Below are positions 9,545 to 21,200 of a stretch of 64,000 bases of DNA, piece by piece. Origin of the DNA: Muraenolepis orangiensis (lineage: Eukaryota > Chordata > Actinopteri > Gadiformes > Muraenolepididae); assembly GCA_027704905.1 (NCBI GenBank), contig CM051005.1:8973214-9037213 (forward strand). Direction: 5' to 3'. The translations under genes and the position numbers were made by a program. Within the stretch, counting starts at the first letter, position 1. Each line of letters opens with the position of its first letter. The notes under the pieces were generated by a model that ran no database searches, had not been told where the DNA came from, and saw only the letters and a program-made list of their open reading frames with translations.

Positions 9545-10461
9545 AAGTGTAATACAAAGAGCAAATTTATGTTCATCGCAAGGTACACAACAGCGAAACA
9601 CATTGTCCTTTGGACATATCCAGGTCCTCTTCTTAAAGTGTCATGGCACAGTCCTCAGTGTCCCATAAGTTGGGGGTGGAGTACATCACATTTGGGATTC
9701 TGCCTCGCACAAAATAAAAAAAACAATTTTGGGACTTTAGGGGTTAATAGATCACTGTTTTTACACGAGAAACAGAAACTGAAAAAGTAATCATGGTAAT
9801 GTGGGTCGATGATTTGATAACAGCTGCAAGTGATGAAAATGCGCCGAAAGCAATAAAGGAAATGCTTACAGCAAGGTTTAAGATGAAAGATCTAGGCAAA
9901 CTAAAACACTTTCTTGGTATCGGTTTTGACCGGTTAGTTTGAGAATGGAATCCAGTTGAACAACACTGACGTTTATTGTGTCTCATTTCCTCTACACTGG
10001 GTTTTAATGTAAGAACTGCTGTACAAACCTCTTCTGCATACAGCTGGACTGGGAATCTGGCATACCTGGCACTTTCCAGTGGGCTGACGCCACCTTGGGC
10101 CAGATTAATATACAGCATATTTTGTAATAAGATAAAGGTGGATTTGAAATAATTAACTCAACATACTTTGAATGTTTTGAAAGTGCAGCAAAGCGCACCC
10201 AATACCGCTCCTGCTGCAATCTACTCTCCGGTCCATCTCACGCTCCATCCTCCCCTCACTGGAGAACAAGACCCCGAGATACTTGAACTCCTTCACTTTG
10301 GGTTAAGGACTCACTCTCCACTTGGAGTAGACAATCCACCGGTGTCCTGCTGAGAACTGTAGTGGAAAATACTTATGTTGTCCTTTGTATCTTTCTATCT
10401 TTATCTTTGATATCTTAAATATATTACTATTTACGTTGCTTGATTGTTAATTCTTGTTAAA
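9545..10461. repeat. Second array unit, P450-distal part
   Basis: This is a repeat of 2745-3640 in the same order: noncoding segment, copia RT relic, RTE-like relic (about 10,183-10,355, minus strand) and the beginning of the P450 3' flank. At about 10,461 it joins directly to the middle of a P450 coding sequence, so the rest of the 3' flank and the 3' half of the gene are gone. Confidence 0.75.
9790..9930 (+). pseudogene. Orphan copia reverse-transcriptase core fragment, second copy
   Basis: It has the same 47 codons as 2982-3122, with W-V-D-D-L intact and one visible change (H for Q before FLGI). It shares the breakpoints of the first copy, so it spread with the unit and not by new insertion. 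Confidence 0.75.
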
Positions 10462-11042
10462 GGCCCCCAGACTCCCTTGATGACACATTTCCAAACAGTG
10501 ATAGGTACCCTGCCCTGAAGACAATATTGTAACTATAGATGAAAAGTCCATCCTCAATCCAGTCTTTTTGGTCTCCACTTTTGCCCACACTGTGGAGCAT
10601 GAGATTCTGCAAATTGGTCATCATACTTTCTGTCAATAGTACTAGTCCATCACCCATCAGATACTTGATACTTGCATAATGAAGATGTGTGGTTCCCTTT
10701 TCCATTGACCATTGGTAACCAAATACTCTGAACGCCAGATGCTTCGCAAAATCATAGAAGTCCAGTTTTGTGTGGGCCTCCTTGACAAACGCACCAAAAG
10801 ATGCAGGATCCATAAGAAATGTGAAGTAATTACCGCCGAGTAGTACTGTGAATATGTCCCCATGTTTTTGCATCATCCTCTCTAAGAACTTTACTGTGTT
10901 CCTGCGCGTGGCCAAACCAGGGAATGGGACCCTTATCCAAAGGGGGTTCTCCTGGCCGTTGCTTTCTGAATGTTCCTAAAAGGTAAAGGCATCCAAATAG
11001 AGAGGCTAGAACAGCCAGCAGAAATGGCACCAGTAAATCCAT
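10462..11042 (-). pseudogene. Cyp8b1-like P450 pseudogene, 5' fragment (copy A)
   Basis: It corresponds to residues 1 to about 195 of the intact 511-aa copies. The signal-anchor start (M-D-L-L-V-P-F) is present at 11,042. An 11-bp deletion at about 10,903 (within the stretch coding V-F-E-F-R) shifts the frame; the downstream part is open again in another frame at 10,915-10,462. The fragment ends near S-S-R-E-S-G and fuses to P450 3'-flank DNA, so the I-helix, ExxR and heme-binding cysteine are all lost. Its 5' flank is like that of the intact copies. The B-C loop region (M-E-K-G-T-T-H-L-H) differs from both the array copies and copy F. Confidence 0.92.
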
Positions 11043-11690
11043 TGCTCTCTATCCCTGCTGCAGTGCAAAGCACAAATGACCCAGAGCTACGATTCCTCCG
11101 TGGACTGTGGTAGGTGGTCTTTATGCCCCTCCTCTTGCTTTAGGCCTTGGGAGGTGTTCTCCAGGCAACAGTCTCTTTTGTGTGTTAATCAGGTTAATAA
11201 TTGCTGTGATTTTTCATTGGCTTGTAACCAAATACTCTGACTTTAAGACCACTGACATCTCTCTCACTTTAAGATGAATTTAAGATGTATTCTCATTTTT
11301 TAGTGCATTGTTTTTACTCGAAATAAACAAACATTAATAATATTTACTTCTACACAATAGCCTATAGCAATGTTTTTCATCACGTCACAGCCAACCTTAA
11401 AACGGCACATACATGAAATTAAGTCAATGTTTGTAAACACGAAGCTTTATTTTCTCTGTATAATATTACTGTTTATTATGCAATAGACTCAATTAAACTT
11501 GAGTGATGGACTTGACCAATGAGATCAGTTGAAGTGAACACCTGTCTGTTTATATCTTGTGGGCGTGTCAATAAAAAAGACCACTCCGTTCGGGAATGGA
11601 TTCCAGTTGACCTTTTTGTCTGATTTCCACAGATTGTGGGATCCACAGGATTTTGTTGAGGGCAAGGGTAAAACAAATTCAGATTCAGAT
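11043..11690. repeat. 5' flank of P450 copy A
   Basis: It is near-identical to 22,787-23,420 for the first 550 bp and includes the proximal promoter-like part (CTTTATG near 11,120). It has no coding content of its own. Confidence 0.7.
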
Positions 11691-12785
11691 TCAGATAACT
11701 TTATTTATCCCGAGGGAAATTAAGGTGCAACAGTTGAAACAGGGGGATAAATGCACACACAAATATACTGTAACGGACCACTTGAGATTAAACATGTCTA
11801 GGTAATATCCTTTGCTGTTTTCAGAATAATATTCAGTATGTATGTATGCCTTGAAATGACATGTGGGATTTTACCGGATTCGATACCCGTAGGCCTACAT
11901 AAATCTGTCCCTATTGGCGCACCGTAGATCAGTACAGCTGGAAGCGCCTGTTAAGTGATGTAGTCGGCAGCAGGAAAGTTTGGTGCGTCTTTTTGTATCG
12001 CTTTTGTATTTCTGTGCGACTTTTTATCCTTTTGTATCCCCATGTATTGATCGTGTGTTTTAAACGGAAGAAAGGACCTTTTCGGATTATGTTTGCATTC
12101 CTTGGAGAGCGCAGCAAGGTATGCTTTGTTGTTTATTTGATTATGGTTGGAACTCTGTAGAAGGAAATTCGTGAATGAATGATTTTATGTCTTGTGTAGG
12201 AGTGTAATCCTTGTAGTTTGATACCAATGTTATTTAGTTTAGTGTTTGTACTGTACTGTGGAAACCGTTATGTGAAATGTGTGTTTGTCTGTTTATGTAC
12301 GTTTCCAATACAGTTTTCACGGTGCTAAGATGACGTCACGGATGGACAATTAAATAAAGATCGTCTTATGCATCAGTCGAGACTGTCGTTTGGATCCAAG
12401 GGCTGTAACATATACTAATACCTAAAAGCTAAAGACTAAATAACAACAAACTAACTAAACAAAACTGGTATAAACAAAAAAACGAAATGAACTCTAAATG
12501 AAATCTAAATGTATTGATAGATGAATTGCACAATTTACAGTATTATTACAGTAATACGTAGGTATATACAATACACAACAATACGTATAGTGCAAATTGG
12601 CAGTAATAAAATACTAATAATAAATAACTCGGATGAATACTGAAAAAGTGACATGTGAAAAGTGAAAAGTGAAATTGAATTTACAGTGCAAAATTACAGT
12701 GAAAGGAATTTACAGTGCGTTGACCAAAAATATACATGCTGTATATGTTGACAACACATTGTACAGACAGACATCATAAAGCATC
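11691..12785 (-). mobile_element. L2-type LINE 3' tail with solo LTR, second unit
   Basis: This is the same composite as 8055-9165: a LINE tail at 11,691-11,763 and 12,416-12,785 split by a solo LTR. The shared insertion point shows that both insertions came before duplication of this unit. No ORF remains. Confidence 0.65.
11769..12410 (+). mobile_element. Solo LTR (642 bp), duplicate of 8147-8790
   Basis: It has the same ends (TGTAACGG / CTGTAACA) and the same flanking TATAC at 11,764-11,768 and 12,411-12,415. It differs from the first copy by a few substitutions and small indels, which gives a divergence estimate for the duplication of this unit. Confidence 0.8.
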
Positions 12786-14078
12786 AAGTTAAGTGTTCAA
12801 AGTTGAAAGTAAGTGTTGAACCATATTACAACATTTTGAAATGACCCCGTAGACTCTGTTCTTGATACAGTTACACACATTATGTCTTTCATGTAATACA
12901 ACTGGACAATAGTTTTGTATCATTCACAGCAGACAGCAGGCTATGTAAATACCTTTAAATGTCCTGTATTTCTAAAAAGGCCAATTGTATTTAATACTAT
13001 TTCTAAAAAAGAGATCTACACCACTTTGTAAATTTCTTCATTAATACTGATGACACACGAATGAGAGAGGTATAGCACGTAGGCTAAATAAAGATCAACA
13101 GTTTCCAGAGGGCATTTACTTTGGAACAGTAAGCCCTCAGTAAGTTCAGTAAGTACCTCCACAAGTGTAATACAAAGAGCAAATATATGTTCATCGCAAG
13201 GTACACAACAGCAAAACACATTGTCCTTTGGACATATCCAGGTCCTCTTCTTAAAGTGTCATGGCACAGTCCTCAGTGTCCCATAAGTTGGGGGTGGAGT
13301 ACATCACATTTGGGATTCTGCCTCGCACAAAATAAAAAAAACAATTTTGGGACTTTAGGGGTTAATAGATCACTGTTTTTACACGAGAAACAGAAACTGA
13401 ATATTTTGTAATAAGATAAAGGTGGTTTGAAATAATTGACTCAACATACTTTGAATGTTTTGAAAGTGCAGCAAAGCGCACCCAATACCGCTCCTGCTGC
13501 AATCTACTCTCTGGTCCATCTCACGCTCCATCCTCCCCTCACTGGAGAACAAGACCCCGAGATACTTGAACTCCTTCACTTTGGGTTAAGGACTCACTCT
13601 CCACTTGGAGTAGACAATCCACCGGTGTCCTGCTGAGAACTGTAGTGGAAAATGCTTACGTTGTCCTTTGTATCTTTCTATCTATATCTTTGATATCTTA
13701 AATATATTACTATTTACGTTGCTTGATTGTTAATTCTTGTCATTTTAACTCAAACTTAAATTTTCAACTGAAATTGGCTGAGTAAGGAAACACCCTCAGC
13801 ATGCAAGTAATATAAAAAATATATAAGTGAGCTTAATGCATCAAATAATATGATTAAGATGAAAGGTAATTCAAATTCCAACCATTGTTTGAAACCGACA
13901 ATTGTATTTTTCGGGCAAGCACAGCATGAAAAGACCCGGGTGTCAAACCCTGTATTATACATAATTTAACCTTTGAACTGGTCTCAGCTGCGGTAATGAA
14001 AGGACCAAGCAGGTTTTAAATAAGCTCTGATCACCAACCACCACCACCTTATGGTTCATGATGGCCATCTTAACAAAT
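12786..14078. repeat. Third array unit, P450-distal part
   Basis: This repeats the unit sequence once more: noncoding DNA to 13,400, a deletion that removes the copia RT relic (the join is at GAAACTGA/ATATTTTG near 13,402), the RTE-like relic at about 13,451-13,640 on the minus strand, then P450 3' flank to 14,078, where an L2 LINE is inserted. Confidence 0.7.
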
Positions 14079-15422
14079 TCAGATTCAGATTCAGATTCAG
14101 AAAACTTTATTAATCCCGAGGGAAATTAAGGTGCAACAGTTGACACAGGGGGAATAAATGCACACACAAGAATACTAAAACCTAAGCTAAAAAACAAAAC
14201 AACAACTAACTAAAATAAAACTATTATAAACAAAAATAGTTAAAATAATTCTAAATGAAGTCTAAATGTATTGATAAGTGAAGATAATTTACAGTATTAT
14301 AACAGTAGTACGTAGGTATATACAATACACAACAATACGTATAGTGCAAATTGGCAGTAATAATATATTAATAAATAATTCGACTGAAAAGTGACATGTG
14401 AAAAGTGAAAAAGTGAAAAGTGAATTCGGATTGAAATAGAATTTACAGTGCAAAGTACAATGAGATGATTACAGTGCGTTGACCAAAATAAAATAAAAAT
14501 AAAAATAAGTACGTTGGCCTCAGGTCACTGAGTCTCCACTGTCCCTCTCACGACCCGAGGTAGAGGAATTATAGAGTCTAATAGCCACAGGAAGAAAGGA
14601 CTTCCTATGGCGTTCTGTGGTGCACCTGGGTGGAATGAGTCTGTTGCTAAAGGTGCTTCTATATGAGGTCAGCACCTGATGGAGAGGGTGAGAGTTGTTG
14701 TCAAGGATACTACGCCGCTTGCGCAGCATCCTTCTCTCAGACACCACCAACAAGGAGTCCAGCTGGACCCCCAGGACAGCGCCAGCCTTCCTGACAATCC
14801 TGCTGATCTTGTTGGCGTCTGCTGATCTCAACCTGCTTCCCCAGCACACGACACCGGAGAAGATGGCACTGGCTACCACCGACTGGTAGAACACATTCAG
14901 CATCTTGTTGCAAACGTTGAAGGACCGGAGCCTCCGCAGGAAGTAAAGACGGCTCTGGCCCTTCTTGTAGACCGCCTCAGAGTTCTTGGCCCAGACCAGT
15001 TTGTTGTCCAGATGAACTCCCAGGTATTTATATTCCTGGACAGCTTCAGCGGACACACCCTTGATGGAAATGGGTGTGGGTGTGGATTTCCTCCTGCGGA
15101 AGTCCACCACCATCTCCTTCGTCTTGTCAGTGTTGAGCTGCATATGGTTCAGCTCACACCACTCAACGAAGGAGTCCACGACGCCCCTGTACTCCTCATC
15201 GTTTCCCTCGCTGACACAACCAACAACTGCAGAGTCGTCCGAGAACTTCTGCAGATGGCAGGACACAGAGTTGTATTGGAAGTCTGAGGTGTACAGGGTG
15301 AACAGGAATGGGGAAAGAACAGTTCCCTGTGGAGCACCAGTGCTGCTGACCACAGTGTCAGACACACAGTCCTGCAGTCTGACAAACTGTGGACGACCCG
15401 TCAAATAGTCTGCTCTATATCT
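14079..15422 (-). mobile_element. 5'-truncated L2-like LINE insertion
   Basis: It interrupts the P450 3' flank: the left side ends CTTAACAAAT and the right side resumes AAATATGGTGC, so AAAT is a possible short target duplication. The 3' end (plus-strand left) is a run of TCAGAT repeats, typical of L2 tails. The 5' end is truncated inside the RT domain. It is unique to this unit and therefore younger than the duplication. Confidence 0.82.
14520..15418 (-). pseudogene. L2-like LINE reverse transcriptase, C-terminal half
   Basis: About 300 codons are open on the minus strand. They start inside the RT fingers/palm (R-P-Q-F-V-R-L), then G-A-P-Q-G-T-V-L-S-P, the catalytic F-S-D-D-S-A (a variant of the YADD type), the thumb motif Y-K-Y-L-G-V-H-L-D, and the usual LINE C-terminus with R-K-S-F-L-P-V-A-I-R-L-Y-N. 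It ends at a stop at 14,520. The endonuclease and the 5' RT part are missing. The open frame upstream of 15,418 is P450-flank DNA read by chance. Confidence 0.82.
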
Positions 15423-15705
15423 AAATATGGTGCTCTGACCGGTTTGTAGGAGTTTGCAAGACTTTGTTGCTTGTTTATTTATTCCTTGTGTGTGGGGGGG
15501 GGGGGGGGGAGGAGTCTGTCTGTTTCCTTGTTCAAAATAACAAAACAACCCAGATTATAAGGTCTACTTTATTTGACTTGATTTAACATTTGAATAAGAA
15601 AACATGGTTTTGACACGAACCAAGCCTTTTATCCTTAGGATACTGTACACGTTTAGGATAAAAGACCATTAATAAAGTCGCATGCATAACTAGCTCCACT
15701 CAAAA

Positions 15706-16226
15706 TGTCACGGGTTAGGTTTGGACCCAAATGCTGCACACAGACACCATTGGCAGATAGTGGTATTTATTGCGATCAATATCCCACAGACAGGGATAGG
15801 CAGAGACAGGCAGGTGATCAGAACCGGGGCTGGGTAGACGAACCAGGCAGGGACAGGCAGAAGCGTAGTCAGGGACGGGCGGTAGATCAGGAACCGGACA
15901 GGCAGAGGCGTAGTCAGGGACAGGCAGGTAATCAGGAACCAGGCAGGGACAGGCAGAGGCGTAGTCGGGGACAGGCGGTGGATCGGGAACCAGGCGAGGC
16001 GGGCAGGTCCGGGGCAGGCACGTCCGGGGCAGGCAGAGTCGGCAACGGGAATCAGTCCGGGTAAACGCTGGAGAGTCTGTGTCATCAGAAACAATCTGGC
16101 AAAGTATGAGTGTGCGGGGTAGACTTAAATAGGCCGGTTAATTATCATGCGCTGCAGGTGTGGGGGAAATGTAAATGCGGGTTGACGCTGCCCCTAGTGG
16201 AGGCAGCGTAAATAGCCATTGTGATA
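15706..16226 (-). mobile_element. Gypsy-like solo LTR with CAAAA target duplication and internal minisatellite
   Basis: The intact unit reads CTCAAAAGTTTGATG (as at 18,043). Here CAAAA (15,701-15,705) is followed by TGTCACGGG... and the sequence resumes after ...GTGATA with CAAAA (16,227-16,231). On the minus strand there is TATTTAAG near 16,130 and an AATAAA near 15,768, in U3-R-U5 order. The middle (about 15,790-16,040) is GC-rich and made of imperfect GGCAGGGACAGGCAGAGGCG-type repeats. The frames seen in it are a by-product. Confidence 0.8.
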
Positions 16227-16231
16227 CAAAA

Positions 16232-17300
16232 GTTTGATGTGTGAGTTAAAGGCAGCTACGGCGCTAGTACACACAGATTTAGAGGGACCAATAGACCCAG
16301 AGTCCAGAGACCTGTTTGCTCTGTCCCCTGTGTAAAAGTAAGAGTGACACAGTGCAGGCAACTGAAACAATTCTTGCTAACACAGCCCAATACGGGAAGA
16401 TTAAAGGTGTCAGATCTGACAACAGCACCAAGTTTATGGGAAAGAGTTACCAGACACAAAATGGGATAAGACATGAAACCTCAGCACATTACTCTCCTGA
16501 CCAAAATGGCCATGCAGATCGTAATTGGCGTACACTATTTGATATGGCTAGGTCTATGTTGATAGAGAGCGAGCTGTCAAAATGCAAAAGTTTGAATCTG
16601 TCTGTTATGCCTATAAGCAGGACAAGAGACAGCTGGACCCAAGGTGGGGAAAAAGGAGTGTTTGTTGGGTACGACAGTACCCAAAACAGTCCAGCTTACA
16701 TAGTACCACATAGTACCCCTCCCTGCAATAAACTACCCCTCCCTGCAATAAACACTACCCACCACAAACAATGTCTGAGGTGAGACACCTCTCACCATGG
16801 ACTGTTTGCCCTCCTCCTCTCCGGGAGGCGCAATAGAAACCTTTCTATAGCGTTCCAAGTCAAGCAGGCTTAGGAACAGCTTCTTCCCCTCAGCTGTCAT
16901 CTCCCTGAACTCTGCACCCCGATGACAGCCCCTCCCCACTCCCCCTCTCTGAACTCTGTACCACGATAACAGCCCCCCCCCCCCCCCCTCTGCTGCCCAA
17001 CATACAAACTCTATTAATCTTTTGATACAACTACATACCCCTGCTCACTACCTGTTTATACTTGTATAATTACCTTGTATATATATATATATATACCTAT
17101 AATTCGGCACATATCTCATACCTACTCTATAAGTCATTTTATTTTTTAGTATTCATTTTTTTTGTAGACTGTTTTTACATATTTGACATATTATTCAACA
17201 ACTGTACATTATATATTACCATGCACTTTACTGCAACATTTGCACTCTGGTACATGTACTGTACTTGTGTTGTACACCGACACTGAATAAACACTGAATG
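16232..17300 (+). repeat. P450-less junction plus passenger copia integrase and LINE tail
   Basis: At 16,240-16,255 the P450 3' end flank (GTGAGTTAAA) joins straight to copia-like sequence (GGCAGCTACGGCG), so the gene and its 5' flank are deleted. From about 16,253 to 16,720 lies a decayed copia integrase on the plus strand (V-H-T-D-L-E-G-P then R-S-D-N-S-T-K-F and a Y-S-P-D-Q-N-G segment, frameshifted). From about 16,770 to 17,299 is the end of a LINE ORF (S-R-L-R-N-S-F-F-P, stop near 16,923), its 3' UTR with an AT tract near 17,080, and a tail of AATAAACACTG repeats. Confidence 0.75.
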
Positions 17301-17821
17301 TCCTGCTGAGAACTGTAGTGGAAATTGCTTATGTTGTCCTTTGTATCTTTCTATCTATATTTTTGATATCTTAAATATATTACAATTTACGTTGCTTGAT
17401 TGTTAATTCTTGTCATTTTAACTCAAACGTTCATCCTTTTCAACTGAAATTGGCTGGAGGGAACACCCTAAGCATGCAAGTCAAATATAATAAGTGAGCT
17501 TAATGCATCAAATAATATTATTAAGATTAAGATGAAAGGTAATTCAAATTGTAACCATTATCGTTTGAAACCGACAATTGTATTTTTCGGGCAAGCACAG
17601 CATGAAAAGACCCGGGTGTCAAACCCTGTATTATACATAATTTAACCTTTGAACTGGTCTCTCAGCTGCGGTAATGAAAGGACCAAGCAGGTTTTAAATA
17701 AGCTCTGATCACCAACCACCACCACCTTATGGTTCATGATGGCCATCTTAACAAATATGTTGCTCTGACCGGTTTGTAGGAGTTTGCAAGACTTTGTTGC
17801 TTGTTTATTTATTCCTCTTGT

Positions 17822-17853
<32 letters not shown>

Positions 17854-18062
17854 GTCTGTCTGTGTTTCCTTGTTCAAAATAACAAAACAACCCAGATTAT
17901 AAGGTCTACTTTATTTGACTTGATTTAACATTTGAATAAGAAAACATGGTTCTGACACGAAGCAAGCCTCATATCCTTAAGATACTGTACACGTTTAGGA
18001 GAAAAAGACCATTAATAAAGTTGCATGCATAACTAGCTCCACTCAAAAGTTTGATGTGTGAG
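17301..18062. repeat. P450 3' flank of copy B
   Basis: Noncoding; nearly identical to the flank of copy C. It contains a GT then G tract at about 17,819-17,853 and the minus-strand polyadenylation signal (TTTATT on plus) near 17,909, about 150 bp past the P450 stop. Confidence 0.75.
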
Positions 18063-18218
18063 TTAAAATCGGAGTCTGTATCTGAAACGTATGTCTCTTG
18101 TGGGTTGCATGGTCCCAAAACCCCATCGCTTGACATCAATGTCAGGTATCTCTTCATTAGGATTCTTAAGCTCAAAGTCAAAATATAATATCATGAGGAA
18201 CACAAACTGCTTCAGCTC

Positions 18219-21200
18219 TCTCTTTCGTGTATCGTCTTCATATATCCAGCTTTGTGTCATGTAGCCATGCCCTCGTCTCAGGTCCCACTCGGAAGAGGCC
18301 CTCCTCTGAAGGTGGTCTATGCAGGGGACAGGTGGTGATCACGTGGTTGGCAGTCTGCTCAGGCTCCCCGCACTCACACGCTGCACTGTCGGTTAGGCCC
18401 CATTTTTTCATGGACGCTTTGAAGCAGCCAACCCCTGTGCGAAGGCGGTTCAGGAGGGTCCATTGCCGGCGAGGTAGGTCTTCTCCTTCAACGCCACCTC
18501 CAGGATCCTGGATGTGATGGTGTAGGCGTGTCTGTCCTGCCGACTCCCACTCCTGCTTCCATGCCGCCGCCAGCCAGGCTTTGGTTGTCAGATCCTCCGG
18601 GATGGAATTAAGCATCTCTTGCGCGGCCTGATTGTATGGGTGGCGGGACTTGAGTCTGCTTGGAGGTATTGCCAGGGTGGTGGTTTCATGGAGGAGGTGC
18701 CAGCTGTGTTCCTGGGCTTTCCTTGCCAGGGCGAGGGTAGCGGCCTCTCGCCGTAGGCCGGCTGGCGCTATTCCTGCTAGGACTGGCAGGTAGAACACAG
18801 GGGTGGGTTTCAGGCAGCCAGTTATGATACGGAGTGCATTATTGATGGCCGTATCGACCTTCTTGGCATGTGGGCTTCTACTCCAGGTTGGGGCACAGTA
18901 CTCGGCTGCAGAGAATACGAGGGCTTGTGTGGAGATACGTAGTACCTTGGCCGAGGCCCCCCAGGTTGTGCCAGCAAGGCGGCGGATGAGTGAGACCCTA
19001 GCTGTTACTTTAGCCCTCACTTCATCCAAATGTTGTTTGTAGGACAGTGTCCTGTCCAAGCGTACGCCCAGGTACTTTGGGGCCTGCTGGAACTCCAGGG
19101 GTTTGTTTTCCACTGAGATCTCCAACTCCCTTCTTGCTTCCCTGTTGCAGAGGTGGAATACTGCTGATACGGTCTTTCCGGTACTGAGCTGCAGTCGCCA
19201 GCTCCGAAGGTAGGCAGCCAGGACGTCCATATCCTGGTTGAGGCCCTCTTCAACCGCCTTCCATGTGGGTTGGTGTAACATGATGGCTAGATCATCCGCA
19301 TATCCATACCTTCTAGATGTCGTCACCGGTAGGTCAAAGATGTAAATGTTGAAGAGCATCGGTGAGAGGACAGACCCTTGTGGGACCCCGTTTCTCAACC
19401 TCCTGAGCCTGCTGCGCTGGCCGTCACTGGTCTGGAGAATGAAGCTGCGGTTTGACAGCATCTCCATGATGAAGTTGACCATATGACGGTCCGGGATGGT
19501 TCTCAGCAGCTTCAGGTGGAGTCCGCGGTGCCATACGGTGTCGTAAGCGGCAGTCAGGTCCAGTAGTACCACCCCAGCTTTGGCTTTGGCCTGGAAGCTG
19601 TCCTCGAGATCTTGTGTGAGGAGGGTTACCTGGTCCACTGTAGACCTGCCCCGGCGGAAGCCCGCCTGTTCCTTCGGTAGCTGTGAGTCAACTACTGGCT
19701 CAATTCGGCTGTGTATCATCCTCTCCAGGATTTTAAAAGGGACGCACAGCAACGAAATTGGTCTGTAGGACTTGGGGTCATCCGCAGGTTTGTTGGGTTT
19801 CAAGAGGGCTATGACAGCGGCCCGTCGCCATGTCCTTGGGAGCTTGGACCTCCGGAGGCATGCAGAGAAGAATGCACACAGCCAGGCAGATGTTATTTCG
19901 CACTGGTGGGTCACGAACTCTGGGTGAATGTTGTCGGAGCCTGGTGCCTTGCCTTGTTTGAGTTTGGCCATAACGTCCTTGAGCTCAGCTGGTGTGAAAT
20001 CTCCTGACAGGTTGGCATTGACACTGGCCGCCCTAGAGAGACTGGATACCTCGCGGGATGTTGAGCGGGCAAATTCTTTGTCTGCGTCTGGGAAGCGGCC
20101 ATTTTTCAGGAGTTGGGCTGCGATGGCGTTTGCTGTCACAGGGCACTTGGGAGGTGGTGTACTTCTTCCTGAGAGCTGGTTTATGGTCTGCCACGCTTTA
20201 CGGCTGGAGTGGGTAAAGTCAATCGACTCGACGACCTCTGTCCATCTAGCCCTGCGGGTGGCGTCCAACTTCTCAAGCAGTGCCGTTGCTGTCGCATCCA
20301 CTTCAGCTCTTGAGCTAGCCTGCTGGTGGGCTCGCAGGAGGTGGTTGCACTCCTCGTTCCAACCCGGGATGTAGTTTGCATTGTAGCCTCGTGGTATGGA
20401 TTTCTTCGCTGCCCCTGTCAACACTTCACAGTAGGCTGCATATGCGGCATCTACATCAGGAGTGTCTGGGTCCGGGAGGGTGGCGGATTTTCTCTCTGTG
20501 TCAGCAGAAAATGCATGCCAGTTGGCCTTCCGGAAATTCCATCTTTTGACAGGCTTCCCTGCAACCGGCTGCACCAGTGTTGGTATTCTGATGACAGACG
20601 GTCGGTGGTGTGATCGGGGGAACCTGTTAATGACCCTTCTCTCTGGCATCGGGTCATTACTGTGGAACACAGCAAAGGCGAGGTCTGGGTTGGTGAAGGT
20701 GTTCCATCTGGAGGAGTAGAAGCTTGGTGGCTCTTTGGGGTCAAACAGGAGATGGGCGTTTGCGTTGGAGGCCCACTCGCTCAGTGTCTCCCCATCCGGT
20801 GTTGTGTGGGAGTATCCCCAGTCGGTGTGCTGGCAGTTAAAATCCCCGGCGTAGATGGCGGGTGCCGGGGCAGTTGGGAGGGCCGATGTGGACAGTACAG
20901 ATGGTGGGGGCTTGTACACGTTCACAACCGTTGTCTTCTGTATCCTTGTGGACAGCCACTCAAGGCTGGAGCCCGGTGGAGATTGTCCTGTGGCTGTCCA
21001 ACTGAGGTCAGACCTGACAAAGGTGGCCATCCCGTGCTGCCTGCTGAGGATGGAGCCGGCGAGGTGGAACCCGGGCAACCTGAGAAAGTCTGCTTTTCCA
21101 CAGTGCGTCTCCTGAAGGAGGACGGACGCGACTTCATGGGAGTCGGCGAGGTGGCGTATGATATCCAGTTTGGCGGTGGTGAGGCCCTCGACATTTAGCT

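Noticed and set aside
15705..16094. Two overlapping repeat-rich frames that look like Pro/Arg-rich proteins
   Set aside because: They fall in the minisatellite of a solo LTR, open on both strands because of repeat composition.
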